Shown here piece by piece: positions 24,518-36,965 of a stretch of 64,000 nt of DNA. Position 1 is the first letter of the stretch; each line of letters starts with the position of its first letter. The notes below the pieces were generated by a model. It did no database searches, was not told the DNA's origin, and worked only from the letters and a program-made list of their open reading frames with translations. The translations under genes and the position numbers were made by a program. Location: positions 11,327,926 to 11,391,925 of the forward strand of contig NC_134984.1 in NCBI RefSeq assembly GCF_050947335.1, in the 5' to 3' direction. The DNA is from Megachile rotundata (taxonomy: Eukaryota; Arthropoda; Insecta; Hymenoptera; Megachilidae).

Positions 24518-25440
24518 GTGTAGTTTTTGAAAATTAAGAGAAATCTGTGCTTAAGAAAATTTAGTGATTTCATTGAATCTCCAGTGGACCTCTCTACAGT
24601 TTACTTGCAGGAGACCGTATACGTATAAACACGTTACAGTTTGGTGCATCACAATTTTACTACCCTTTCACTTTTCGTTCACCTATCGACCCATAAAAAC
24701 ATCCCAAAATTTCAAATAAAGCTTCATTCTTCCCCCCCAAAAAAGAACAAAAGACTTATTTTCGTACCCAAAACCAATATTCCGTAATTCGAAAATTGTC
24801 ACAACTGTGTCCCAGCACAAAGAATGCCATCGATGCATCCGAGTGTGCAGGAACGTAGCGCCATGACGTTTTTCTCCTTGTACTTTCTGCTCTTTTTTTG
24901 GCCAGAGATAGAACCGGTTCTATATCGAACGGTATCGACTGCAGCGGATCTCGAGACTGGGTCGACTGTGATGTGCCGGTAGTTGGCAAACGGCCAAAGC
25001 CGTTTCCGTAGACAAATGTCCATTCAACCGCGAGGAAGTAAGCCTGTTTACGCTTTGCTTTCTTTGCTACGTTCCCTCTTTTATATCACGAGCCTCGTTC
25101 TACGCTTGCAACTGGAAATCGGTCACGTGCACCCACACAAACACGAGATCGTGTGTGTCACTCACTGATCGATACGTGTGAGTAAGGTCAGACTCTCGCC
25201 CGCGTATAAAAACGTCGACGAGCCTGTCTCCCTCGAAATTTGTATTTTCCCGTACCAACTGGAAACAGCCGATATCCTGGAACTCTGAAATGGGACCAAC
25301 TTTTTCGATCCGAGGGATTTCGCTTCTGACTAATGCGCGCTCGTGCGAACGCTGGTTTAGAACGATATCGGGATCTATTTTATGATATGTACAATTAAGG
25401 GTGACGTATGATTTTCCTGAATGACGATACGCGTGACATC
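24518..25440. other. GC-richer island with TATA-like and E-box motifs
   Basis: 24780-25380 is GC-enriched. It holds CACGTG (about 25124) and TATAAAAA at 25205-25212 in a GC-rich setting, which could be a plus-strand core promoter. No initiator match, coding first exon or known product is visible downstream. The open frames of 61-77 codons on both strands are unrecognised. Confidence 0.3.
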
Positions 25441-26560
25441 ACCAGTTTTATTTTTTCCATTTTAGCACTGTAATTAGAAGCTGAAATTTGTAAATTTTTA
25501 AATTTTTATATTTGAAATTTAGGTGGGCAAAAATATTAATTTGTCGCCGTTGATTTTTAGCACTGTTGTTAAAAGTTCGGGTTTGACAATTTTTGAAGCG
25601 TGAATAGATACTATAATTTGTTCTTTGATTTCTAGGGTTATAACTAAACGTTAAGGTTTGCAAATTTTTTAATTCTTCAATTTGAAATTTATATGTGAAC
25701 AGACCACAATTTGTTCTCCATTGATTTTCAAGATTGAAATTGAAAATTGACGTTTGTAAATTTTAGAAGCCTTCAATTTGAAATTTACTTGTGGACAGAC
25801 ACCATAATTTGTTCTCCATTGATTTTTAAGATTGAAATTGAAAATTAACGTTTGTAAATTTTAGAATTCTTCAATTTGAAATTAACTTATGGACAGACAC
25901 CATAATTTGTTCTCCATTGATTTTTAAGATTGAAATTGAAAATTGACGTTCGTAAATTTTAGAATTCTTCAATTTGAAATTTACTTGTGGACAGACACCA
26001 TAATTTGTTCTCCATTGATTTTTAAGATTGAAATTGAAAATTGACGTTCGTAAATTTTAGAATTCTTCAATTTGAAATTACCTTATGAACAAACACCATA
26101 ATTTGTCTTCCATTGATTTTTAAGTCTAAACTTGAAAATTGAGATTTGTAAAATTAAAAATTTTTATATTTAGAATTTACGTGGAAACAGACACCACATT
26201 AATTCATTCATTGATTTTCAGCACAGTAATTAAAGTTTGAAGTCTGTAAATTTATGAACTTTTAAATTTGAAATTTACCTGCAAAAAGACATTACCATTT
26301 TTTTTCAATTACTTCAGAATTATTCTTTTTATTTCATTCCCTTGAACTTATTTTCATAATTGAATTTCATCTTTAACTGATGTTGGAATAAATTGACCTC
26401 TTTCTACACTAGCTTTTAGGAATGTAATTAAAAGTTGAGGTTGGTAAATTTTGGAATTTTTAAATTTGAAATTTACGCGTGAAAAGACACTACTAATTTT
26501 TCGTCAATGATTTTCAGCGCTGCAATTAAAAATTGAGGATTTTAAATTTTGTTGTAGTTG
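25441..26560. repeat. 98-bp tandem repeat
   Basis: About ten units; GTTCTCCATTGATTTT starts at about 25811, 25909 and 26007, a 98-bp period. Each unit carries TTCAATTTGAAATTTAC, GACAGACACCATAATTTG and ATTGAAAATTGACG. The central three or four units are nearly identical and the flanking ones are diverged, the classical picture of central amplification with decaying edges. Confidence 0.92.
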
Positions 26561-27180
26561 CTGAATTTCTATAATTTCTGAATCTCTGAATTCTTGAACT
26601 CTTAAATTTCCAAATTTCTAAGTTCGCAAGTTTATAAACTTTCTAATGTATAAAGTCTTAAATTCGTGAATTCTCAAATCCTTGAATTTTCAAGTCCATG
26701 AATTCCCAAATCTCTTAATTCTCAAAATCTCCAAATTTTCAAATCTCTAAATCCCCAAATCTCTAAGTTCCCAAATCTTTAAATTCCCAAATCCCTAAAT
26801 TCTCAAATCCCTAGACTCCCAAATCCCTAAATTTCCAAACCCCTAAATTTCCAAATCTCTAACTCCCCAAATCCCTAAATTTCCAAACCTCTAAATTTCC
26901 AAATCTCTAAATCCCCAAATCTCTAAGTTCCCAAATCTTTAAATTCCCAAATCCCTAAACTCCCAAATCCTTAAATTTCCAACCCCTAAATTCCCAAGTC
27001 CCTAAACTCCCAAATCCCTAAATTCCCAAATCCCTAAATTCTCATATCTATAAATTCCCAAGTCCCTAAATCCCAAGGTTCTAAATTTCCAAATCCCTAA
27101 ACTCCTAAATCCCTAAACTTCCAAATTCCTAAACTCCCAAATCCCTAAATTCCCAAATCCTTAAATTCATATATTGTTGC
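26561..27180. repeat. AAATCCCTAAATTCCC minisatellite
   Basis: Units of AAATCCCTAAATTCCC / AAATCCCTAAACTCCC with 14-17 bp spacing from about 26690 to 27170. Phrases such as AAATCTCTAAGTTCCC recur at 26755 and 26918, so a higher-order repeat of about 160 bp exists. The plus strand is G-poor. Confidence 0.9.
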
Positions 27181-28535
27181 AAAAAGCAAAATAGATCTTT
27201 TGTATATGCTCAGCTGCAAATTTAAGGGATGAATTCACCCCCCATTTGAATACTTCGTTTGAAGTATACTAACAAATCTATATTTATTTCGTATGTATGT
27301 ATTTTGTTTACACGTATGAATGTACGTGAAAACATATAAATCTATATATGTACATCGCATAGGCATCGAAACATACATGTTTTCGATATTTTTCTCTCCA
27401 AGTCGTTTACATTTCCGATATATCCACAGTCTAGGGTTTAGAGACAGTAAATCTTAAGATTCTAGGGGCCATTTCACAGGTTCGTACGTTCCAATACATT
27501 TGTACCGAAACATCTCGTTTTGGACATATTTCATTGTTCTATAACTATGTTTCTCTTATTTCTTTATAAATGATTTAGTGCAAAGGAAAATGGCAGAAAC
27601 TCGCATTTTCACAAATGTTGAAATATTGGCTGTGTCGAAAGTATCTATTATTTTATTATATATACTGATGTTCTTGACATCAAATTACATACATCGTTTA
27701 AACAAACTATACATATATACGTCATTACATAACTTACCATAGGTGCTATATTATTTTTTATAACTATTCTTTTGTTATATACATATAGTTTATATTATAG
27801 TATATTACTTTTATATTAGGTTTTAATACACCTTTAATTACGCGAATAATGTTTTTCTGTTAATAATAAAATCTCAGTTGCAATTTTTTGAAATAATTTC
27901 TCTCTTCAAAATTGCTTCAAAATTGAATAATTCAAATGTTAACAATCTTGTCCCTTCTTTTAATCGACCTTCTTATGGTAACTTAATTAAAATGTAACAA
28001 GTGGAGGATTACAATTTAACTGAAATATGATAGCAAGCAAGATAGTAATTTAATTAAAATATAACAAGTGTGAAAGATGGTAATTTAATTAAAATACGAT
28101 AACAAGCAAGATGGCAGTTTAATTATAGTATGATAACAAGTAAAAATTGTAGCTTAATTAAAATATTGTAACTATAAAAAATTATAATTTAATTCAATAA
28201 TCTCTTCTTCCACGTCACATTTATTCCAAAAGGAAATACATAAACAATTAACATAACATAATTTACTAGTATCCAAAATGTAATATTTAAATCTAATATC
28301 TAAAATGTAAATATAATATCATTTTATCGATTCTACTGTTAATTGATAAACTAATATTGAATAAAGAAAGCAAAAATTGGGATTGGTTAACAAGTTTATA
28401 TAAATAGTTTGAATACAAATTGTACGAATTTATAGATGAAAGTTATAGATGATAGTTATAGGATGTATAGAACGCGAAAATATTACCAGTAATTGACGAA
28501 CGAATCCACGTTAGTAAAAATATAATTAATTCGCG
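27181..28535. other. AT-rich non-coding DNA
   Basis: 27960-28190 contains a loose repeat of AATTTAATTAAAATA with AACAAG phrases at about 45-55 bp spacing. Otherwise there are no features and no long open frame. Confidence 0.55.
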
Positions 28536-28994
28536 AATATAATATCTCTTGTAAGAGTGAGTCAGATACGTCTTGCTTGTTCAATAGACAAATTTATAAT
28601 GAATATTCGAGCCTCGCTCGAGCAATGTTCGCGACACGCTCGGGCTTTTCCGACTTTCCTCGAATTCTACCCTTATCTACTATAGCGGATTTGCTCCTAG
28701 ACCAGCCTAAAGGTCCCGGAGAACCGCCAAGCGGTTCTCCGTCAACTGTCCCTTCTTACCGGAGATTTTCGACATCTACTGTGGGTCATACCGGCCTCAG
28801 GGCGATACATACAGTACCTCCCCTAGCCGTTGGCCTGAACGGCCCCAAGTTTGCCGAAGCACCCCTGTGCACGCAAAGAGATCGCCAGCTAGGCATCGTT
28901 TCTAAGAAGTTTACTAATGCTATCTCGCTCGCTCTTACTTCGCTCTTCGATACAAATAAACTTAGCGCTACCTTCGCTATTACAATATAATATC
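28536..28994. other. GC-rich hairpin module bounded by 11-bp direct repeats
   Basis: AATATAATATC at 28536-28546 recurs at 28984-28994, enclosing 437 bp of markedly higher GC, as a target-site duplication would. Inside are perfect hairpins: 28607-28612 with 28616-28621 (TCGAGC), 28717-28727 with 28731-28741 (11-bp stem CGGAGAACCGC, 3-base loop) and 28826-28831 with 28838-28843 (GCCGTT). A plus-strand frame of 137 codons (28577-28990) covers most of it, but ends inside the right repeat and resembles nothing I know. There is no poly-A tail, terminal inverted repeat or tRNA-like box. It could be a SINE-like or other non-autonomous insertion, or a solo LTR remnant. Confidence 0.5.
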
Positions 28995-29171
28995 ATACAA
29001 TTCGCAACATTACGCGCAACGAATAACCATGGTTATTTTACTTTCATTCACACATAACCCATACTTATACAATTTTCATTTAAAAACTAAATAAAACTAA
29101 ATAAATCTACGATAAGTCTATAACAGCTACTGTATTTTAAACCGGTTTTCGAATCATTTGCTCTAAAGTAC

Positions 29172-30046
29172 TGTTCCGAAGCACTCGGAATATAATTAGC
29201 GTAATATTTATGGGTGTTTTGTCAAACCTTTACTCTTGCAATTTCAAACGGATCTTCAAGACCACATGGATGTCTCTACAGCTTGACATTCTTAACCATT
29301 GACAATAACCTTTTAACAGGCCAGGAAAGCACATCTTTATAACGCCAATATATCTTTCCTTAAAGAAGTTTATGTCCATAGTCCTAAACTGTGCACCCTT
29401 GCTGTGTGCAGTGTTTACGAAAATCCTTGCGTACTCTGCGGACCAGGCACCCTGACTCGGTCATTCAGCAGTCTCGCAATGTGTCCCACTATTTAGTTCT
29501 TTTGAAGGACCCAAATCACTTAACTGTTTGGGTCACCTTATTAACGAAACGTTATTTACAACCCTGGACTGAAGGCTAAAATCTTACAATCCCATTCGTC
29601 GAACCATCTCACCAATCACTGTTTTTTACAAATAACAATCTGTCCGAATTGGTCCCTTTTGGCAACGCCTTCACGTCCTGAATTTCCTCCTGTGCTTTCT
29701 TTTCTGGCTGTTTAGAGACAACTAGTTTGTCTTAGATTAGCTTCGTTGAAATATACTTACTCTGGTCAGTCTTAGATTAACTTTGTAACTATCAACTACA
29801 TCAACACACACACCAGTATAATTAGTGGGATGATGATCTACATCCTTCATTGACCTGGACACACCAGTGTGGAGGACTCTGAGCCACTATATAAACTCTA
29901 CTTTACAATAAAATTCTACTTCATAATATTAACTTTAGAAATATTCCACGACTGTAACAGGTTTTGGAAACGCCATGGGTCGACGAAGATTTACAACCTT
30001 CGTAAATAACTGTAAACAGTTTATATTTTACCCATCGCGCGTAACA
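29172..30046 (+). repeat. 5' LTR
   Basis: 875 bp, TG...CA ends. It carries TATATAAA and AATAAA late in its length, giving promoter and polyadenylation signals. A 62-codon frame (29391-29579) is present in both LTRs but has no recognised product. Confidence 0.95.
29888..29912 (+). promoter_or_regulatory. LTR TATA box and AATAAA signal
   Basis: TATATAAA at 29888-29895 and AATAAA at 29907-29912, only 11 bases apart. Transcription would start close to or just after the AATAAA, leaving a short R/U5. In the 3' LTR the TATA box is kept (34987-34994) but the second motif is changed to AACAAA. Confidence 0.55.
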
Positions 30047-30048
30047 TT

Positions 30049-30067
30049 TGGTCCTTCGAGCCGGATT
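30049..30067 (+). other. Primer binding site for tRNA-Tyr
   Basis: TGGTCCTTCGAGCCGGATT, two bases after the LTR, is the exact complement of AATCCGGCTCGAAGGA plus CCA, which is the 3' end of insect tRNA-Tyr as I know it from Drosophila. It would prime minus-strand synthesis. Confidence 0.85.
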
Positions 30068-32842
30068 CTACGAACTTGCTCAGTGCATAAACTCAGTTAC
30101 AAGTGCAATAAACAGGATTATGTGTTACAATGTGTATCATAAGTGTTTGAAAAATCACAGTGAGTGACCACACTGGTGTGTTCCCATACGTGTCAAACGG
30201 ATTATTAAGTTTAATCAACTCGAAAACATGTCAAACAACGGACAATCTGAGGATATTCCAGAGGCTTCAACAAGATAAGTCGACAAACCATATACAATTC
30301 CGCTTCTCTAAAGTAGGCTCGTTTAATCGTTTCGCCAACTCTTTGATATTGTTGTTACACGATTTCATGACGTCAGATAGTCATGTCAAATCCGTCAAGT
30401 ATAAACAAAACACAATTCTTAGTACAAGGATTTAACATTAACAGCTTGCGACACAAATGAAGTAATAATATCAGCCAGGTCTCTTGACACGTGACCAGTT
30501 TTCACGATTACGAAAAGTCACATCATTGCGATGTCTCATGTTTTCTCATGCACATACAATTACTTGATTTAAATATCCAATCTTCTCAACAAAAATCAAC
30601 TTTAATTGTTCCATGAATCTAAGTAAATATATAGTTTCAGAATTCAAAATAATTATTATGTCGTCATAGCCAAGGTTACATTATTACCCTGAAATAGTGT
30701 CCGACAGGTCCTTCGACCCACTGTTTTAGCGCACTACCTGTCTCTCGCATACCTACCCTAATGGTCATAAAACCATTGCAAACACGTTTGCACGTATTCT
30801 TTGATAAAACAGGCTTATTATCCATTCATCTTCTTACATTTATTCAAAATCGTACAAAATGCATATAATAAAATCTTCAAAAACAATTCTTACGTCTGGT
30901 TGTACAGACAGATGACCATCAATTAACCTGCGGATCTTAATATCATTGGTTGAAATTACAGGTTTCTACCACAAATATGATCTATCGTCAATTTCGTCAG
31001 AGTATTAAAACTAAAAACTTTATCTCAAAATTTACCTCATTGATATTATCTCTTTTCTTGCAAGAGGTTGCCCTATTTACAATTGAAGGATTTTGCTCAG
31101 GCCACTTCTTTAATAAACAATGAATATTATAAGGTGCTTCTTATATCTAAATTGTTTGAAAATTTATTCTCTAATATTTTGTGTAATTGAATTTCTGTCA
31201 TATCAACTATCACTGACATTACAGTTGTCATCCTAAGAAGATTAAATTCAAATTCACACAAGATTTAATTTCATTGTTAACTTTTCTATTTTATTACAAA
31301 TGCAGTTCTGTCAATTGTCACATGATTAGGATATGTTAACAATTCAAGAGGATAGGAAATTAATGTATTCATCATCTATGTAATAACAGATAAATCTATT
31401 GTGATTGTTCAAAATATCTATTCAACAAAATCAGCACACGTTAACTTCCTTAACCAGATTAAGGTTTTATCTAATCATTCAGATTTAGTGTATCAATCAT
31501 TCAATCCTCACTATTGTTAAGTATCTGAAATCTCTTCCTACATTGATTTAGATTCGTACCTTCAAACATTGAATCTGAATCGGCTCATCGGGGGGAGCTC
31601 GACAGTTCCCCAATTCATACAAAATATGTCGTTCTGTGTGTAGTTCAATTCACTTTATTTTGTAATGCAATCACACTTCAATTTGGAAAGTAAAGAATGA
31701 ACTACAAGTTCAGCATTTGTAAGAAATGTTTACGTCCTTCTTCTACATTTCAGACTCCATGAACTCTTCATTTAAATTATCATTTAAAGTTCGTAGTTCA
31801 ATTCAAAATGAAACTTATTCATTGAATTATTTTCAAACTATTAGAGATTGTCAGTAATATGAGATCGATTGTAAACTCATTTATGATTTTCTTTTAAGAA
31901 AATCCAATAAGTTTTTCCAAAAACTTGGAACAATTGTTCATGTTCGCGAAAAGAACGCTGACTTTAGGTATGCATACATACGGTCATAAACAAATTTTAT
32001 TCAATAAAAATTCAATGCCGACCTTTCGTCAACTGAAATCAAGTGTAGAAGACCGTCATCAATGACATACTATTGTCATCAGGTTTCGACCCTCGTTTAG
32101 AATACTACCTGATGAAACCTTGGCTATCCTCATGGTCACAGAGTCCTATTTTTTATCAATTTTACATTATTCTATCATGAAATTTACTTTTCTTTAACTT
32201 CATGGAACAAAACATCAGAAACACCATTAAAATGTTATTATTGAAATCCATATTACAGATTAAGTTTGGATCATTGTTCATGATCAAAATTTCATGAAAT
32301 ATTTCAATTCAGAAGATTTACGACCTTCTTGAATTGGAGACTCTGTGTAACACGAAAACAATATACAAATACATGGTATTCCATCTAGAGACACCAAAAC
32401 ACCACAGATTCGTGTTATTAAAACAGTTCAAACATTGAGGCTCATCCTCTATTTCTTTCTGACAGTTTTGAGGCAACTCGTTTAGTCTTGGTTTTTTATA
32501 ACAATCAAACCTGTTCATTTGGCACCCTTTGTGCATCTCAGTTGTGCGCATTATCTTCCAATTCCTTGCTTTCTATCACGTCTTGTTTAGCTATCGTAAG
32601 AAAGCCAATTTATGATTTCGGACACTTTCCTCCTTTCATTCAACTCCTGAGAAAACCCAAACGGACAACATAGAACTGACTTTTCTTAAATTATCACTCT
32701 CTGTTTCGGGGTCACATAAACGTACCTCCTGTGGTGTCACGGTCCGCGAAGTATGCGTACTTCAAGGACAGGGTCCCAAGTCAACGGGTCTTAGCAAAAT
32801 AACAGCTGCCCACGTGCACCACAGCCGCAGGTTTTTCCAGGT
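30068..32842 (+). other. Non-coding interior of the LTR element, left part
   Basis: No open frame beyond 91 codons (30160-30435, starting shortly after the primer site; unrecognised). No reverse-transcriptase or zinc-knuckle motif was seen. The sequence near 30049-30160 presumably includes leader and packaging signals needed for mobilisation in trans. Confidence 0.65.
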
Positions 32843-33326
32843 AGCATACATGGGAAGCGTCTCTCGTGTTGGTAAAGGGGCTAGACGAGGCTAGCTCTCA
32901 GTCACAAGGTGACGCCCACGATTAGACCAACTCCCTGACGCTAATCACAATTCTAAAATAGACACGAACAGAGAGTTGATTTGGTGCAAGATGTTAGAAG
33001 AAAGGTTTTTGCAAAAACAAATAGCATACATGGGAAGCGTCTTTCGTGTTGGTAAAGGGGCTAGACGAGGCTAGCTCTCAGTCACAAGGTGACGCCCACG
33101 ATTAGACCAACTCCCTGACGCTAATCACAATTATAAGATAGACACGAGCAGAGAATTGATTTGTTACAAGATGTAAGAAGGGAGATTCTTGCAAAAACAA
33201 ACAGCATACATGGTGAAGCGTCTTTCGTGTTGGTAAAGGAGCTAGACGAGGCTAGCTCTCAGTCACACGGTGACGCCCACGTTAGACACACTCCCTGCCG
33301 CTAATCACAATTTTAAGATAGACACT
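32843..33326 (+). repeat. 180-bp tandem repeat inside the LTR element
   Basis: AGCATACATGGGAAGCGTCT begins at 32843 and 33023, and a variant with one inserted T begins at 33203: two full units and a partial third of about 124 bp. The GCTAGACGAGGCTAGCTCTC part is conserved and can fold as a hairpin (CTAG/GAGCTAG-type pairing). The first two units are almost identical over their first 120 bp. Confidence 0.93.
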
Positions 33327-34260
33327 TGGGTCTAGACAATAAACAGCTATGTATGGCGCCCGTTCTTTACTTCCTTTAAAAATCCAAATCATTCAACTGC
33401 TTGATCACCTTGCTAACCATCATAATGGCCAATAACTGAACTATCTTTTGGTGACGCACACTCACCTTTGCGAACTCAATGCAACAACGACATACGCAAT
33501 CAAGACACGAGAATACACTAGAACACGAAGTGAGACGAAAAACCAACTTTCGTTGATCGGATCAATTTGAAACAATCTGTAAACCACACAAGCTCAGTAC
33601 AACAGTGCCTCAAACTGTCTTTCATATAAGTTTACAACTTTAATATTCTTTAAGGATCTATCAATCACGTCGAATGTATGTAACTGATTCAATTACCAAT
33701 TCTTCTTCAAACTGTTTTCATCACAAATTCACAATGAAATGACAAACACAATCCAAATTATACTTCGAATGTGTCGCAAGAACTAAACTATTTACATTAC
33801 AAATTACAACACGTTAATTAGTTGAACAAGGTCATTGTGAAATCACGCTCATTCATGCATATCACATCAGACGCAATGATGTACCATTCTTTGATTTCAA
33901 ACAATTTGTTATTGGCGATTCGTTAACGAGTTCTACGCAAGCGGACATTAAATCATCAAGTGACTCATCAGGAGTCAGTGTTCAAACGAAAGAAAACATC
34001 ATTAAGAAAACTAAATACACCATCACTGCAATGGTCTCTTAGTGCCATGATACACAAGATCAGACAGCTCCATTCAGGAGTTCAACGTTCAAGTTGCCAC
34101 AACAATTCTTTTACGAAATCCAGCGAGTGTCACTTTCTACCAATCAAATAGGACAAGTACACCCGGTAACATCAAGATAATCGTAGGTGATACCACACGA
34201 AACTCTACAGTTCAAAGATAAGTACCCAGACTTTATTTTATTGATCGGTACCCTCTCAAC
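33327..34260 (+). other. Non-coding interior of the LTR element, right part
   Basis: No open frame beyond 63 codons. Nothing like an envelope or integrase domain is visible. Confidence 0.6.
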
Positions 34261-34270
34261 GGGGGGAGGA
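34261..34270 (+). other. Polypurine tract
   Basis: GGGGGGAGGA lies immediately before the 3' LTR, the standard position for priming plus-strand synthesis. Confidence 0.92.
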
Positions 34271-35145
34271 TGTTCCGAAGCACTCGGAATATAATTAGCG
34301 TAATATCTATGGGTGTTTTGTCAAACCTTTACTCTTGCAATTTCAAACGGATCTTCAAGACCACATGGATGTCTCTACAGCTTGACATTCGTAACTATTG
34401 ACAATAACCTTTTAACAGGCCAGAAAAGCACATCTTTATAACGCCAATATATCTTTCCTTAAAGAAGTTTATGTCCATAGTCCTAAACTGTGCACCCTTG
34501 CTGTGTGCAGTGTTTACGAAAATCCTTGCGTACTCGGCGGACCAGGCACTCTGACTCGGTCATTCAGCAGTCTCGCAATGTGTCCCATTATTTAGTTCTT
34601 TTGAAGGACCCAAATCATTTAACTGTTTGGGTCACCTTATTAACGAAACGTTATTTACAACCCTGGAACGAAGGCTAAAATCTTACAATCCCATTCGTCG
34701 AACCATCTCACCAATCACTGTTTTTTACAAATAACAATCTGTCTGGATTGGTCCCTTTTGGCAACGCCTTCACGTCCTGAACTTCTTCCTGTGCTTTCTT
34801 TTCTGGCTGTTTAGAGGCAACTAGTCAGTCTTAGATTAGCTTCGTTGAAATATACTTACTCTGGTCAGTCTTAGATTAACTTTGTAACTATCAACTACAT
34901 CAACACACACACCAGTATAATTAGTGGGATGATGATCTACATCCTTCATTGACCTGGACACACCAGTGTGGAGGACTCTGAGCCACTATATAAACTCTAC
35001 TTTACAACAAAATTCTACTTCATAATATTAACTTTAGAAATATTCCACGACTGTAACAGGTTTTGGAAACGCCATGGGTCGACGAAGATTTACAACCTTC
35101 GTAAATAACTGTAAACAGTTTATATTTTACCCATCGCGCGTAACA
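34271..35145 (+). repeat. 3' LTR
   Basis: 875 bp, same length as the 5' LTR with about 18 substitutions and no net length change. It ends GTAACA, followed at once by the AGTAC target duplication. Confidence 0.95.
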
Positions 35146-35150
35146 AGTAC

Positions 35151-36465
35151 TTTTCGGTTTTTGGTTCAACCGAATGTTGTTCATGCCTAGTACTCGCGCA
35201 GCGTTTCAACTCTGCGATGCATGTTCCAGCTGTTGGGAATGATGGCACACACTTAGCTAGAGTAGATTCGGCTGTGCTTTTATTTCGGGAAATAAATCCT
35301 TCACATGGAAATATTTTATAATCCGAGTACTTTGGTTGTGTGTATTTACGAAACACGGAGTTCTTCTCATTAACAAACCATGAGGCACAAATATTTTGAT
35401 AGAACTTAAAGTTCTTGAAACTTTGCTATTGATGATACAGCATTGAACGATAGAAAAGTGACAATTTGCAAATTATTTAATTTTCTGTTACTGAATGATA
35501 CAGAAATCGTCTAATTTTATATTTACTAGATTTTGATTTATGTTTTGTGAAAAACATTTTGTTGCTCTACAACATATGTGCATGTTAAAATTCACTGAGT
35601 TTGTAAAATGTATAATATGTATAAAATCTGTTAGATTTATCAAATATATAAAAGCTATCAAATCTATAAAATGTTCAAAATATATAAAATATAGGAAATT
35701 TATAAGCTTTATCAAACATGTACAGTTAAACATAAAATCTATAAAATCTTTATACTTCATATAAATTGTATGTGAATAAATATGTTTACTATTACATTTT
35801 TATATTTTATTTAAATTTTGTTCATATTTCATATTTTACATAAATCATGTTAATAATTTTCTTAATATTCATATTAATTTTATATTTTCTTATGTTTATA
35901 ATTCATTTTATTAAGCAAATAAATAACTAAGAATTAAATAAATTTTACCATCACGAGAATCAGCAAAATTTTGATCCATTAGCAAATTAAAGTCTGCATA
36001 CACTGTAAAGCATAAATGTATCGATAGATTTTATTCAGCAATCTAACGCGTATCTTCTTCGCACATCTCCAATGGTTCCATCGAAACTGCACTTAGAAAG
36101 TGTTCTAAAACTTTTGAGGTATTGCCGGCTAAAGGATTTTCTACGACCGAAATTCGAAACTATCGAAGACGCATAAATAGAGGCTAAAGTTTTCAACGAA
36201 CTCCTTCGAACACTCCGAAGCGAGCATTTTATCGCTCACCGGAATCCTCTCTCGAAATGTGCAAATTGAATCTAAGAATGATGTTCAACTAACCGGTAAA
36301 TATTTAATTTCCTTTGCTCGAAATTCACATCAACGAAAATTTCCCATTTTTCACTTCATGTGTTCTCATACTCAAGACAGAGTGAACCTTGTTTGCTTGA
36401 AACAAAATTAAAAAAAAAAAAAAACAAGATTTTCAAGAGGAATTTTGCTTCAATTTACTGGACAA
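35151..36465. other. AT-rich non-coding DNA
   Basis: 35480-35780 has overlapping frames on both strands from an AAATCTATAAAAT-like low-complexity tract. 36020-36260 is a little GC-richer without a recognisable gene. Confidence 0.5.
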
Positions 36466-36965
36466 AATGTGTGAATTTTGTCTGATGTCTGTACATAAAT
36501 GTGATAGTAATAATGTATTTTAAACAGATTGTATTCTTGTTCGTTAATATTATAATAATATTTTTCAGACAGAGCATATATTCTTCTACATAAACGTTAT
36601 AGCAGAAATACTTTTTAAACAGACTGTATTCTTGTTCGTTAATATTATAATAATATTTTTCAGACAGACCATATATTCTTCTACATAAATGTTACAATAA
36701 GAACATTTGTTAATTGGATTGTATTCTTGCACGTAAATATTACTATATTTTTTAAACTGACTGTGTATTCTTCTACATAAACGTTATAGCAGAAATACTT
36801 TTTAAACAGACTATATTCTTGTCCACAAATATTATAATAATATTTTTTAAACAAATTGTGAATTTTTGTATATAAATGTTACAGTGATAATATTTTTTAA
36901 GTGGACTGTTTTGCTGTCTATATGTTATAGTAATGTTTTTTAAACAGACTATACAAGAATGGCGT
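36466..36965. repeat. Degenerate 60-130 bp tandem repeat
   Basis: TATTCTTCTACATAAACGTTAT, TTTTTAAACAGACTGTATTC and AATATTATAATAATATTTTT phrases recur. The segment at about 36523-36595 is repeated at 36614-36685 with few changes. Confidence 0.82.

Larger units (their letters stand above)
29172..35145 (+). mobile_element. Non-autonomous LTR retrotransposon, 5.97 kb
   Basis: Two 875-bp direct repeats start TGTTCC and end GTAACA, and the 5-bp target duplication AGTAC flanks the whole (29167-29171 and 35146-35150). A tRNA-Tyr primer site follows the left LTR and a polypurine tract precedes the right one. I counted about 18 differences between the LTRs (about 2%), so insertion is fairly recent. 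The 4.2-kb interior has no frame over 91 codons and no gag, protease, reverse transcriptase or integrase motif; it resembles a large retrotransposon derivative mobilised by a related element. A 5-bp duplication would suit the BEL/Pao or Gypsy groups; I cannot choose with certainty. Confidence 0.95.

Noticed and set aside
28577..28990. 137-codon frame as a host gene
   Set aside because: It ends inside the right flanking direct repeat and its sequence is dominated by hairpin-forming DNA; more likely an accidental frame in an inserted module.
29391..29579. 62-codon frame present in both LTRs
   Set aside because: Presence in both copies follows from LTR identity; no product is recognised and LTRs of this type are not expected to code.
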